A DNA stretch of 64,000 bases. Origin: Solirubrobacterales bacterium (lineage in GTDB: Bacteria; Actinomycetota; Thermoleophilia; Solirubrobacterales; Solirubrobacteraceae). Where the stretch lies: contig DAHUYQ010000029.1 of NCBI GenBank assembly GCA_027315115.1, forward strand, positions 54,761 through 118,760, read 5' to 3'. Positions 56,188 through 64,000 of this stretch are shown here, in pieces (position 1 is the first letter of the stretch; every line of letters starts with the position of its first letter). The translations under genes were made by a program, and so were the position numbers. The notes under the pieces were generated by a model. The model did no database searches and had not been told where the DNA came from. It saw nothing but the letters and a program-made list of their open reading frames with translations.

Positions 56188-56886
56188 ATGTCCCGTCGCA
56201 TGAACGAGGCCCCGGCCAGCGTGGGAGCCAAGGGCGAGGTCACGACGGTCGAGCTCGACCGCCACGAGCGGACGGTCGCCCGGCGCAGCGCCGAATCGCG
56301 GGCGACGATCCCCAACGTCGAGTTCACGGCGGAGGTCGCGATGGAGGCGACGCTCGCGCGCGAGGCCGAGCTCGGGTGCGGCACCACCGCGCTGCTGGTG
56401 CGCGCGGTCGCGCAGGCGCTGAGTGCGGTGCCGCGCGTCAACGGCGCCTACCGGGACGGGCGCTACGAGCTGTACTCGCGCGTCAACATCGGGGTGACGA
56501 TCGCCGACGAAGGGCTGTACGTGGTTCCCACCGTCTTCGACGCGAACGAGAAGAGCGCAGTCGAGATCGCGACCGAACTTGCCGATCTGTACGTACGCGC
56601 CCGAGAGGAACGCCTGACCCCGCCGGACCTGTCGGGCGCTACGTTCACGTTGACTGACTCGATCGCCTACGACATCGCCACGCTGACCCCGTTGATCGTG
56701 CCATCACAGGCTGCCGCCCTCGCCGCCGGACCGATCCGGGACGTACCCGTCGTCCGCGACGGGCAGGTCGCCCCGGGCCACACGATGGTGCTGACCCTGG
56801 CCTGCGACCACCGGATCGTCTATGGAGCCCACGCATCCGCCTTCCTCGAAGAGCTGAAGGCGCGGCTGGAGGAGGCAATGCAATGA
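56188..56886 (+). CDS. Stand-alone catalytic domain of 2-oxoacid dehydrogenase E2 (CAT-like acyltransferase)
   Basis: The 232-residue protein begins directly with an E2 catalytic-domain pattern: VELDRHERTVARRSAESRATIPNVEFTAEVAMEA, ALLVRAVAQAL, RVNGAYRDGRYELYSRVNIGVTIADEGLYVVPT, and the active-site ACDHRIVYGAHASAFLEELK with its His. No lipoyl or peripheral subunit-binding domain is present, so it could not receive acyl groups in cis. It may act on free or other lipoyl proteins, or as a CoA acyltransferase of another kind. GGGGGAG lies about 8 nt before ATG 56188. It overlaps the next gene by 4 bp. Confidence 0.85.
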   Translation: MSRRMNEAPASVGAKGEVTTVELDRHERTVARRSAESRATIPNVEFTAEVAMEATLAREAELGCGTTALLVRAVAQALSAVPRVNGAYRDGRYELYSRVNIGVTIADEGLYVVPTVFDANEKSAVEIATELADLYVRAREERLTPPDLSGATFTLTDSIAYDIATLTPLIVPSQAAALAAGPIRDVPVVRDGQVAPGHTMVLTLACDHRIVYGAHASAFLEELKARLEEAMQ

Positions 56887-57890
56887 ACCAGGAGTCGGTC
56901 GAGGCGCTCGCCGAGCAGCTCGCCGCCCATGGCCGCGACGCCCTGATCGAGCGGCTGCGGGCCGCGTTCGCCGACGCGGCGGCCGCGCACGCCGACATCG
57001 TCGAGCTCGACGAGCAGAAGCTGGAGGCGCTCGTCCAGAGCTCCGCGGACCGGGCCGACGGGCTGCAGTGGCGCCGCGCGCTCGCGACGCTCGCCGCCGA
57101 CGCGCTGGGGGTGCCGGTGACCGAGGCGCTCACGCATCCGGCGGTCGCGCGCGCCCAGGAATTGGTCGGCGCCCCTTCCTACGAGCACAGCCTCGCCGAG
57201 CTGATCCGGCGCCCGGTGCCCGAGGCCGAGGGCGCGGCAATCGAGGCCGAGGCGCACGAGCCCGGGCCGGCGGAGCAGGACCCGTCCGCGTACGAGCAGG
57301 CTGACTACGAACCACCCGAGCCCGAGACGGTCGAGCCCGAGACGGTCGAGCCCGAAACGGTCGAGCCCGAGACGGCGTGGAGTCACGAGGAGCCACCGGC
57401 ACCAGCGGTCGAGTCGGGCTCTGCGTGGGGTTCGACCGAGACCGCGACGCCACCGGCGGCGGAGCAGGCACCCGAGACCGAAACGGAAGCGGGGACGGAA
57501 ACGGAGGGCGAGACGGGAACGGGGACCGAGACGGAGACGGAGACGACGGGCGAGGACGGCGAGCAGCACACGCTGCGAGTCGCGGCGGTCCATCTCGGAG
57601 GCGTCGCCAACCTGCCCACCGACGACCGCAAGATCGACCTTCGGCTGTCCGATGTCGGGCTCGACATCATGCGCGAGCACGACGAGATCATGGGCAGGCT
57701 CGGATGGGACGACATCGAGGCGCTGGAGGTGCCCGCACACCGCGGTCGCCTGCGACGGCGTACGCCCACCCGAGCGCAGCTGGTCGTGCGCACCGCCGCC
57801 GGCGACGCCAGCTTCGAGATCCCGGCGTTCTCGAGCGACGAGCTGCGCGAGCGGGTCGACGCGCTGTTCGTCCGTTACGGTCGCAAGTAG
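56883..57890 (+). CDS. Hypothetical protein with PETVE repeats
   Basis: The 335-residue protein has an N-terminal helical part (VEALAEQLAAHGRDALIERLRAAFADAAAAHADIVELDEQKLE), a very acidic low-complexity middle with EPETVEPETVEPETVE (57318-57377) and ETETE runs, and a C-terminal globular part (HTLRVAAVHLGGVANLPTDDRKIDLRLSDVGLDIMREHDEIMGRLGWDDIEALEVPA). The end part resembles PH-like/bacterial PH-type signalling domains but was not identified. ATG 56883 overlaps the E2-like gene (ATGA). Function is unknown. Confidence 0.7.
   Translation: MNQESVEALAEQLAAHGRDALIERLRAAFADAAAAHADIVELDEQKLEALVQSSADRADGLQWRRALATLAADALGVPVTEALTHPAVARAQELVGAPSYEHSLAELIRRPVPEAEGAAIEAEAHEPGPAEQDPSAYEQADYEPPEPETVEPETVEPETVEPETAWSHEEPPAPAVESGSAWGSTETATPPAAEQAPETETEAGTETEGETGTGTETETETTGEDGEQHTLRVAAVHLGGVANLPTDDRKIDLRLSDVGLDIMREHDEIMGRLGWDDIEALEVPAHRGRLRRRTPTRAQLVVRTAAGDASFEIPAFSSDELRERVDALFVRYGRK
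57318..57377. repeat. 15-bp tandem repeats encoding PETVE
   Basis: Four units of GAGCCCGAGACGGTC (one copy has GAAACG, the last ends GGCG) lie in the acidic linker of the hypothetical gene. Copy-number change would keep the frame. Confidence 0.8.
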
Positions 57891-57983
57891 GAGCGCACGC
57901 CGCGCGCCGCAGACACGGAGGCGCGAACGCCCACCGCCGACACGCTCGCACGGGAGCTGGCCGACTGGATCGGCGACCGTCGC

Positions 57984-58574
57984 GTGCTCGAAGCGGTCAC
58001 CACCGTCCCCCGCGAACGGTTCACGCCGCCGAACCTGCGCGAGCGGGCGTACGAGAACGTCGCGCTGCCGATCGGGTGCGGCCAGACGATCTCCCAGCCG
58101 GTGGTGGTCGCGAGGATGCTCGAGCTGCTCGAGCTGACCGGCTCCGAGCGCGTGCTCGACATCGGCACCGGCTCGGGGTATCACGCCGCGCTGCTGGCGA
58201 CGCTCGCGGCGCGCGTGCTGACGATCGAGCGGCACGCGGCGCTGACCGAGGCTGCAGGGCTTGCCCTGTGCGAGCTCGGGCTGACGAACGTGGAGCTGTT
58301 CATCGGCGACGGCAGTCGCGGGATCCCCAGTCGAGCGCCGTTCGACGCGATCAACGTCGCCGCGGCGATCGGCGGTCCGGTCCCCACCGCACTGATCGAT
58401 CAGCTGGCGCCGGGTGGACGGCTGGTGGCGCCCGTGTGCGAGGACCCGGAGCAGCCCGACAAGCAGCGCCTGACCGTGATCCGGCGCAGCGAGCGCGGCG
58501 TCTCGCAGGCGCTGCTCGACCCGGTCAGGTTCGTTCCGCTCGTGGTCGGGCGGCAGCGAGCCGCTCGCGCATGA
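57984..58574 (+). CDS. pcm: Protein-L-isoaspartate O-methyltransferase-like protein
   Basis: The sequence shows VTTVPRERFTPPNLRERAYENVALPIGCGQTISQPVVVARMLELL, then the SAM motif VLDIGTGSGYHAALLATL, consistent with isoaspartate repair methyltransferases. GTG 57984 is the first standard start in frame, but homologues have about 20 more residues before VLEAV. Just upstream, in frame, is ACG 57927, preceded by GGAGG at 5-nt spacing and encoding PTADTLARELADWIGDRR, which completes the family N-terminus. The true start may therefore be this non-canonical ACG or a sequencing variant of ATG. The 3' end overlaps the convergent DNA methyltransferase by 50 bp. Confidence 0.85.
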   Translation: MLEAVTTVPRERFTPPNLRERAYENVALPIGCGQTISQPVVVARMLELLELTGSERVLDIGTGSGYHAALLATLAARVLTIERHAALTEAAGLALCELGLTNVELFIGDGSRGIPSRAPFDAINVAAAIGGPVPTALIDQLAPGGRLVAPVCEDPEQPDKQRLTVIRRSERGVSQALLDPVRFVPLVVGRQRAARA

Positions 58575-59484
58575 CCGCGTGCGCGACCGGGCTCGAGTCG
58601 ACCAGCACGAACCGCCGACCGAGCTGCCGGCAGACCGCGCCCAGCGTGCCCGACCCGGCGAACGGGTCCAGGCACCAGCCACCCGGCCGCGACGAGGCGG
58701 ACACGATCCGCCGCAGCACGCCTTCGGGCTTCTGCGTCGGGTAGCCGGTCTTCTCCCGACCGTTCGTCGGCACGATCGTGTGAAACCAGACGTCGGTGGG
58801 TCGCTTGCCGCGCGCCGCCTTATCGGGGCCGACCAGCCCGGGCGCCATGTACGGCTCGCGCTCGACGGCGTCGGCGTCGAAGTGATGGCGCCCCGGAACG
58901 CGGGCGTACACGAGGATCGTGTCGTGCTTGGCCGGCCAGCGCCGCCGCGGCTTGGCGCCGTAGTCGTAGGCCCAGATCAGCTCGTTGAGAAACGCCTCGC
59001 GCCCGAAGACCTCGTCGAGCAGCAGCTTGCAGTAGTGCGCCTCGCGGTAGTCGATGTGGAAGTACAGCGTGCCGTGGTCGGCCAGCAGCCCGCGGGCGGC
59101 CCGCAGTCGCGGCTCGAGGAACTCGAGGTAGTCCCCGAAGGCATCCTCGTAGCTGAGCCGCTGGAGCAGCGTCGAGCGATAGCGCCGGCCGCCGAAGCCG
59201 GTCCGCAGGCCCGAACGGGCGCCGTCCGCCGCTTCGTCGCGGGCCACTGCCAGCGTCGCCCGTGTCTGGGCGCGACCGGTGTTGAACGGCGGATCGAGGT
59301 ACACGAGATCGAATGCGCCTCGCGGCAGCGCTGCGAGGGCCGGCAGGTTGTCGCCCAGGATCAGGAGGTCGTCGTCGAGCACGAGCCCGGGTTCCGGTTG
59401 GGGCTCGCGCTCGGGGGCCGGGCCCGAATCGGGGTCGGTCTCGGGTGGCCGGGCTCCAACGGCTTCGAATTCGCAGATGCGCAC
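58525..59484 (-). CDS. DNA adenine or cytosine-N4 methyltransferase (beta class)
   Basis: After an acidic/proline-rich start the protein shows LGDNLPALAALPRGAFDLVYLDPPFNTG (motif IV, DPPF), YFHIDYREAHYCKLLLDEVFG, WAYDYGAKPRRRWPAKHDTILVYAR, YPTQKPEGVLRRIV and the SAM motif LDPFAGSGTLGAVCRQLGRRFVLVD. DPPF before FAGSG is the beta order. GTG 59484 (RICEFEAVGARPPE) gives about 319 residues; the track ATG 59616 runs into the gtrA promoter region. There is no restriction enzyme gene beside it, so it is probably an orphan methyltransferase. Confidence 0.88.
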   Translation of the reverse strand: MRICEFEAVGARPPETDPDSGPAPEREPQPEPGLVLDDDLLILGDNLPALAALPRGAFDLVYLDPPFNTGRAQTRATLAVARDEAADGARSGLRTGFGGRRYRSTLLQRLSYEDAFGDYLEFLEPRLRAARGLLADHGTLYFHIDYREAHYCKLLLDEVFGREAFLNELIWAYDYGAKPRRRWPAKHDTILVYARVPGRHHFDADAVEREPYMAPGLVGPDKAARGKRPTDVWFHTIVPTNGREKTGYPTQKPEGVLRRIVSASSRPGGWCLDPFAGSGTLGAVCRQLGRRFVLVDSSPVAHAVMRERLAAARPRAERT

Positions 59485-59618
59485 GCCGGCCGTAGACGCT
59501 ACCGTCGCGGGCGGGCGCAACGTCGACCCCCGCACGGGGTTACCGACATTTGTAAGGGCAGCGTAAAGGCAAGCTGACCCGCAGATCAAGATGGCGTTTC
59601 CACAGGTAAGCTTCACGT

Positions 59619-60185
59619 ATGGCCACGGACACCCAGAAGTCGCAGCGCGCGGCTGACCTGCGGACGCGCGTTGCCGGCTCTGCGGTGGCCGCGCGGCTCC
59701 AGCGTCTGACCGAGCGGCGGATCATTCGCTTCGCGATTTCGTCCGCGATCGCAGCCGGGACGAGCGCCGTCGTGTTCCCGATCCTGTACGTGCTCGGAGC
59801 TTCGACGACCGTGTGCTCGATCGGTGCTTTCGTCGCGGGCGCGATCCCGAACTGGACGATCAACCGGCGCTGGACGTGGAAGGTCGAGGGCCGGGTCGCG
59901 TTCGGGCGCGAGGTGATCGCCTACGTGGTCCTGTCGGCGTCGACGCTGGTGCTGTTGTCGCTCGTGACCGGCTGGACGGACGATCGGGCCCATTCGATCC
60001 CCCCCGGCGACGGGCTGCGCGCGCTCGTCGTCACGGCCTCGTACTTCGCGACGCTCGCCGTCCTCTACGGCGTGCGCTTCTTCCTCTACGAGCGCTGGAT
60101 CTTCTCGGGTCGCAGCCGCTTCCGCGCCGCGTTGCGGTCCCGCCGCCAGGTGTGGATCGCCGCTCGCGCGAACCGCACTCCGTAG
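59619..60185 (+). CDS. GtrA family membrane protein
   Basis: The 188-residue protein has four hydrophobic segments in GtrA order: IIRFAISSAIAAGTSAVVFPILYVLG, TVCSIGAFVAGAIPNWTINRRWTWK (a typical GtrA signature with NW..NR.WTW), EVIAYVVLSASTLVLLSLVTGW and ALVVTASYFATLAVLYGVRFFLYERWIFS. GtrA proteins are thought to move lipid-linked sugars across the membrane. ATG 59619 has a weak AGGTAAG site. The 3' end overlaps the convergent GT2 gene by 100 bp. The Arg-rich tail lies in this overlap. Confidence 0.88.
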   Translation: MATDTQKSQRAADLRTRVAGSAVAARLQRLTERRIIRFAISSAIAAGTSAVVFPILYVLGASTTVCSIGAFVAGAIPNWTINRRWTWKVEGRVAFGREVIAYVVLSASTLVLLSLVTGWTDDRAHSIPPGDGLRALVVTASYFATLAVLYGVRFFLYERWIFSGRSRFRAALRSRRQVWIAARANRTP

Positions 60186-60937
60186 CCGAAGTTACCGCCC
60201 TTCTTGGTGCCGGTCGCGTGGACGCCCCGGTCGCGCATCGTCGTCGGCACCTCGGCGAGGCGGAAGCCGCCCAGCGCGGCGCTGATCTGCAGCTCGGCGG
60301 CCTGATACTGGGGCTGCTCGAGCGTCACAGCGGCCGTCACCTCCGCGCGCATCGCCCGCAGGCCGCACGCCGGATCGGTGATCCGGTGGCGGGTGAGGAC
60401 GGTCAGGATCGCGCCGAACACCAGCACCCCCAGGTGCCGCGTGGCGTCGGTCGTCAGCTCGGTGCCGAGCCTGCGTGAGCCGGACACGAAGTCGGCGCGG
60501 CCGTCGATGATCGGCTGCACCACCGCCGCGATCTCGCTCGGCTCGTACTGCCCGTCGGCGTCGATCGTGCAGATGATCTGCGCGCCACGGGCCCGCGCGA
60601 GCCAGTAGCCGAGCCGCAGCGCGGCCCCCTGCCCGCGATTTACCTTGACGTCGCACACGAGCGCGCCGGCTGCCGCTGCGACCTCCGCGGTGCGGTCCCC
60701 GGCGCCGTCGACCACGACGATCACCTCGAGCGCGAGCCCGGCCATCGCCGGCGGGATCTCGGCGATCACCTCCGCGACCGTCGGCTCCTCGTTGTACGCA
60801 GGGATCACGATCGCCAGCGGCGCCCCGGTGCAGGGCGGGTGCTGCTCCAGAAACGCGAGCGCGGCGGCGCGCTCGACTGGAGCGAGCAGCGCCAGCTGCC
60901 CCTCGCGATCGAACGTGGGCGGCCGGGTGGCGGTCAT
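60086..60937 (-). CDS. Family 2 glycosyltransferase (dolichyl/polyprenyl-phosphate sugar transferase type)
   Basis: From ATG 60937 the 283-residue protein has LAIVIPAYNEEPTVAEVIAEIPPAM, EVIVVVDGAGDRTAEVAAAAGALVC, VNRGQGAALRLGYWLARARGAQIICTIDADGQYEPSEIAAVV (DxD metal motif), DFVSGSRR and ITDPACGLRAMRAEV. This is the DPM1-like GT2 pattern, with no large membrane domain. It overlaps gtrA by 100 bp on the opposite strand and the epimerase by 4 bp (ATGA). Together they suggest synthesis and export of a polyprenyl-linked sugar for the envelope (inference). Confidence 0.9.
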   Translation of the reverse strand: MTATRPPTFDREGQLALLAPVERAAALAFLEQHPPCTGAPLAIVIPAYNEEPTVAEVIAEIPPAMAGLALEVIVVVDGAGDRTAEVAAAAGALVCDVKVNRGQGAALRLGYWLARARGAQIICTIDADGQYEPSEIAAVVQPIIDGRADFVSGSRRLGTELTTDATRHLGVLVFGAILTVLTRHRITDPACGLRAMRAEVTAAVTLEQPQYQAAELQISAALGGFRLAEVPTTMRDRGVHATGTKKGGNFGYGVRFARAAIHTWRRDRNAARKRLRPEKIQRS

Positions 60938-61941
60938 GTCGCCGCGTCCGCCGTGGTCGAGATCTCGGCGCCTCCGGGCAGCGGCGCGGCTCCCTCGACG
61001 TCGAGCGTCCGCCACTCCTCCCAGACGCCCGCAACCCCCTCCGTGAACTGGTAGCGGGGACGCCAGCCGGCCGCGTGGGCGCGGCTGGGGTCGACGATCA
61101 CGGCCGGCATCTCGCCCTGCTTCGCCGGTCCATGGGTGACGCTCAGCTGGGCCCCGGATGCGCGACGGACCTCGTCGACCACCTCGAGCACGGACAGCGA
61201 GCGGCCGGAGCCGATCACGAGCGGGCCGTGCAGGCGCTCGTCGGTGAGCGCTAGCGCGAACGCCGCGACGACGTCGGCCGCGTGCACGTAGTCGCGGACC
61301 TGACGACCGTCGCCGTAGATCTCGAACGTCGTGCCGAGCCTGATCGCTCGCATCAGCCGCGCGACGATGCTGTCCTTCGCCTGCATCCCGGGTCCGTAGA
61401 CGTTCGTCAGACGCAGCGCGGTGCACCTGACCCCGTAGACGGCGGTGTAGGCCGACATCATCATCTCCGCCGCCGCCTTGGTCGCGCCGTACGGGGTGAG
61501 CGGTCGTAGCGCCGCCCGCTCGGTGATCGCGGGCTCCTCCATCGGGCCGGTGACGGCGTTCGTCGAGGCGAACGCGAGCGCACCGACACCGGCCGCGCGC
61601 GCGGCCTCGAGCACGCGATGCGTCCCCTCGACGTTGGTCCGATGGGTGAGCTCGGGATCCTCGATCGACTTCAGCACCGACGTCCGCGCCGCCAGGTGCA
61701 CGATTCCGTCGAAGCCGCCGTCGAGCGCAGCGTCGACCGTGTCGCGGTCGACGATGTCGCCCTGGACGATGTCGACGGCGGGGTCGGGATGCGGTTGCAG
61801 ATCGACGACCCGAACGACGGCGCCCGCCGTCGTCAGCGCAGCGACCATCTGGCGGCCGATGAAGCCGGAGCCCCCGGTCACGAGGATCCGCCGGCCGGCG
61901 AGCGCTGGCAGGGCTTCTGATGCCGGAGACGGCTGGGCCAC
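60934..61941 (-). CDS. NAD-dependent epimerase/dehydratase (extended SDR)
   Basis: The 335-residue extended SDR has RRILVTGGSGFIGRQMVAALTTAGAVVRVVDLQPH, GIVHLAARTSVLKSIEDPELTHRTNVEGTHRVLEAARAAGV, FASTNAVTGPMEEP, the catalytic YGATKAAAE, RLTNVYGPGM and RDYVHAADVVAAFALAL. This is the UDP-glucose 4-epimerase pattern, but the sugar is unknown. GTG 61941 is preferred; a TATCCT lies 9 nt upstream and no ribosome binding site is seen, so it may be leaderless. The longer track ORF is antisense to the transglycosylase gene. Confidence 0.92.
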   Translation of the reverse strand: MAQPSPASEALPALAGRRILVTGGSGFIGRQMVAALTTAGAVVRVVDLQPHPDPAVDIVQGDIVDRDTVDAALDGGFDGIVHLAARTSVLKSIEDPELTHRTNVEGTHRVLEAARAAGVGALAFASTNAVTGPMEEPAITERAALRPLTPYGATKAAAEMMMSAYTAVYGVRCTALRLTNVYGPGMQAKDSIVARLMRAIRLGTTFEIYGDGRQVRDYVHAADVVAAFALALTDERLHGPLVIGSGRSLSVLEVVDEVRRASGAQLSVTHGPAKQGEMPAVIVDPSRAHAAGWRPRYQFTEGVAGVWEEWRTLDVEGAAPLPGGAEISTTADAAT

Positions 61942-62034
61942 GGACGGGCGAGGATAGCCGAAACGTCCCTGCTGCCACGCTCCGTCCGCGACCTCGCAGG
62001 GTCCTCGGCGCTGCCGCTGGTACCTTGGGTCCGC

Positions 62035-63552
62035 GTGAGCTCGCCCAGGGCCCGGCCCCCCCGCGCCTCCCGCAGGCCACCGCGCTCGCCGCGCACGGGC
62101 GCGAGAGGCCGGCCGCCGCTGTCGCCCCACAGCCGGATCTTCCGCCGGCGGCTGGTCGCGCTCGGACTGCTGGGGCTGATCGTCCTGATCGCGGTGCGCA
62201 GCATCGCCGGTGGCGGGGTGCAGGCCCCGCCTGCGCCCGGGCTGGCCGGCCCGGGCGCAGGCGGACCGGGCGTTGCCTTCCGGTACCTGCCGTCCCGCGA
62301 GGCTGCGTACGCGGCGCGGGCCACCGCCGGCAGCGCCCAGGTGCTCTACACGATGAGCCCGGGCGGGGCGCTGGCCACCGCAGCACGGGTGGCGCCATTC
62401 CGGAAGCTGATCGACGCCGCGGTGCGCGGCACGCCGATCCCCGCGCGGCTGCTGGAGGCGCTCGTGTTCCTCGAGAGCGCCGGGCGCCCGCAGGTGATCG
62501 CGGGCTCGAGCGCCGCCGACGCGGCCGGCCTCACGCAGATCCTCGCCGGAACGGGACAGCAGCTGCTCGGAATGCGGATCGACCTGGCGCGCAGCGAGCG
62601 CCTGACCGGGGAGATCGAGCGAGCCACGGCGCTTGGCCAGGCTGCTCGCGTGAGCGCGCTGGAGCGCCACCGTGCCGCGATCGATCAGCGGTTCGTCCCG
62701 CGGGCCGCGCTGGCTGCGACCGTGCGCTACCTGCAGATCGCGCTACACGATTTCGGTGGCCGGCTCGACCTCGCGGTCGCCGCCTACCACGCCGGGATCG
62801 GCAACCTCCAGCAGGTGCTCGGCGACTACGGCGCAGGACGCCCGGTCCCGTACGCGCAGCTGTACTTCGACAGCTCGCCGGTCAGCCACGCGGCCGCCTA
62901 CGACCTCCTGTACAGCCTCAGCGACGACTCGTCGCTGTACTGGTGGCGCGTGCTGGGCGCCGAGCAGATCATGTCGCTGTACCGCACCGACCGGGCGGCG
63001 CTGAATCGGATCGCGGCACTCCAGACGGCCTACCCGTCGAACGCCGAGGTGCTCGTGCCGCCCGGCTCGACCGCGAGCTTCGCGGGACCGCAGGGGGTGT
63101 CCGACGCGTACGTCTCTCGAGCGCTCGTGCCGCTGCCGCGCAACGCCTCCGCGCTGCACCTCGCATACGCGAGCTCGATGGGCGAGGACGCACGCAAGCT
63201 GAGCGCTCCGGTGGGCCTGTATCGCGGTCTGCGCCCGGCGGCGCTGACCACACTGCTCGCGATCGCGGCCGAGGTCCACGCGATCGCGCCGGGCAGCGCG
63301 CCGCTGACGGTGACGCAGACCGTCGTCGATCGCAGCTACCTGCAGCTCCTGGGCGAGGTCGACCCGCCCGCGACGACCGGCTACACGTTTCAGATCGAGC
63401 GTCGCTACTCCTCCCCGGCGCAGGCCGCCGCGTTTCAGTTCGTACTCGACCGCCTGCAGGCGCTCGACGTGATCGCGTGGACGCGGCTGCCCGCGACGAT
63501 CGAGATCACCGTCGCCCCCGACGCCGCGGCGGTGCTCGAGCACGGACCCTAG
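62035..63552 (+). CDS. Lytic transglycosylase-like membrane-anchored protein
   Basis: The 505-residue protein has an Arg/Pro-rich cytosolic start, a signal-anchor (RRRLVALGLLGLIVLIAVRSIAGG) and an SLT domain at about 135-260. The catalytic Glu is in RLLEALVFLESAGRPQV, followed by AGLTQILAGTG and LAVAAYHAGIGNLQQVLGDYG, equivalent to the ES, GLMQ and AYNAG motifs. The remaining about 240 residues have no named domain. It would cleave peptidoglycan with a 1,6-anhydro product. The start is GTG 62035. It is divergent from the epimerase gene. Confidence 0.85.
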   Translation: MSSPRARPPRASRRPPRSPRTGARGRPPLSPHSRIFRRRLVALGLLGLIVLIAVRSIAGGGVQAPPAPGLAGPGAGGPGVAFRYLPSREAAYAARATAGSAQVLYTMSPGGALATAARVAPFRKLIDAAVRGTPIPARLLEALVFLESAGRPQVIAGSSAADAAGLTQILAGTGQQLLGMRIDLARSERLTGEIERATALGQAARVSALERHRAAIDQRFVPRAALAATVRYLQIALHDFGGRLDLAVAAYHAGIGNLQQVLGDYGAGRPVPYAQLYFDSSPVSHAAAYDLLYSLSDDSSLYWWRVLGAEQIMSLYRTDRAALNRIAALQTAYPSNAEVLVPPGSTASFAGPQGVSDAYVSRALVPLPRNASALHLAYASSMGEDARKLSAPVGLYRGLRPAALTTLLAIAAEVHAIAPGSAPLTVTQTVVDRSYLQLLGEVDPPATTGYTFQIERRYSSPAQAAAFQFVLDRLQALDVIAWTRLPATIEITVAPDAAAVLEHGP

Positions 63553-63597
63553 TGGATGGGAACGGCCGTCCCGTCAGCGGCGGCCGCGGCACGCTGC

Positions 63598-63674
63598 TTG
63601 CCGGTTGCCGGTTGCCGGTTGCCGGTTGCCGGTTGCCGGTTGCCGGTTGCCGGTTGCCGGTTGGCGGTTGACGG
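63598..63674. repeat. Heptanucleotide microsatellite (TTGCCGG)
   Basis: Nine perfect TTGCCGG units (63598-63660) are followed by two variants, TTGGCGG and TTGACGG. The minus-strand ORFs with GNRQPAT repeats are translations of this repeat and are not supported as genes. Confidence 0.9.
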
Positions 63675-64000
63675 TTGCGCGCATGACTTTCGTCGGATCG
63701 AACGCGCCGCCGCAACGCCGTGCCGCGGCCGCCGGGTAGGCAGATCGCCGGCGGCGCAGCGGGCGCGAGACGGGCGGGGCGCCCGGCGGGTGGGGTGGGT
63801 GGTGCCGCGATGCGGTGCTGTGCGGGCGCTTGGCGACATCGATCGAGCTCGCCCCCCGGCCGCCGACCGGGCACAACCGCGCCAGCACCGGCCCCGCGAC
63901 CACACCGCGCGCAGCCACGCCGCCATACGCAGCGGATCTGCACCACCCCAACCGCAAGCCTCGGTGCTGTCGACGTTATGCGGTTTCCGGGGCGACGACA
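63675..64000. other. No supported gene at the right edge
   Basis: The last 326 bp contain only shadow ORFs on both strands, none with a ribosome binding site or a recognisable domain. A gene may begin at ATG 63984 or beyond the edge, but this cannot be judged. Confidence 0.5.

Noticed and set aside
63506-63957. Minus-strand ORFs with GNRQPAT repeats
   Set aside because: They translate the TTGCCGG microsatellite and flanking DNA, have no domain and appear in all frames.

Overview
The window is very GC-rich, densely coded bacterial DNA. Frequent GTG starts, 4-bp ATGA/GTGA couplings, an HspR-containing dnaK operon, a PII/Amt pair and inositol-phospholipid genes point to an actinobacterium. The secreted collagen-like protein at 22530, with its TYANVVATLALVFAMSGG leader, is a type I associate with Thermoleophilia (Solirubrobacterales). 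That placement is inference from gene style, not a database result.

Layout, left half. 1-4.2 kb holds accessory genes: the tail of a secreted protein, a Uma2 nuclease-like gene, an SDR dehydrogenase behind a perfect palindromic operator, and an AlbA/Schlafen-type ATP-binding regulator. 4.3-18.2 kb is a purine-biosynthesis supercluster. On the minus strand lie purN-purH, purC-purS-orf-purQ-purL-purF and purB; on the plus strand lie purD and purE. Two plus-strand toxin-antitoxin-like pairs interrupt it: hicAB, whose hicA is frameshifted, between purN and purF, and an XRE/nucleotidyltransferase pair between purC and purB. 18.2-22.5 kb is a gntR-pdhA-pdhB-pdhC operon for the 2-oxoacid (probably pyruvate) dehydrogenase E1/E2 components. 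23.1-30.1 kb is the dnaK-grpE-dnaJ-hspR-clpB chaperone operon.

Layout, right half. 30.2-34.9 kb has nth, a PfkB-like protein lacking its catalytic Asp, a secreted HtaA-like protein, and a CDP-alcohol phosphatidyltransferase followed by inositol-3-phosphate synthase, which together suggest phosphatidylinositol synthesis. 35-44 kb has a two-component system, a glycosyltransferase-PHP fusion, a UDG-like protein with altered motifs, a small Zn-ribbon protein, a quinone reductase, a GH114-like protein and an RNA m5U methyltransferase. 44-49.4 kb has a hybrid sensor kinase and glnB-amt-argF. 49.4-54.2 kb is a thiamin cluster (thiO-thiS-thiG with an NTF2-like gene and an AEC transporter, and divergent thiE). 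54.2-57.9 kb has lpd (E3), a DsbA-like protein, a stand-alone E2 catalytic domain and a repeat-rich protein. 58-63.6 kb has pcm, an orphan DNA methyltransferase, a GtrA/GT2/epimerase envelope-glycan set and a lytic transglycosylase. The window ends in a heptanucleotide microsatellite.

How the genes work together. The purine genes cover most steps from PRPP to IMP; PurSQL is the three-subunit FGAM synthase, and purK and purM are not in the window. The E1/E2 operon needs an E3, which may be the lpd at 54 kb. No rRNA, tRNA, CRISPR array or transposase was recognised. Intrinsic terminators here are GC hairpins without T-tracts. Five convergent gene pairs between 41 and 60 kb overlap at their 3' ends.
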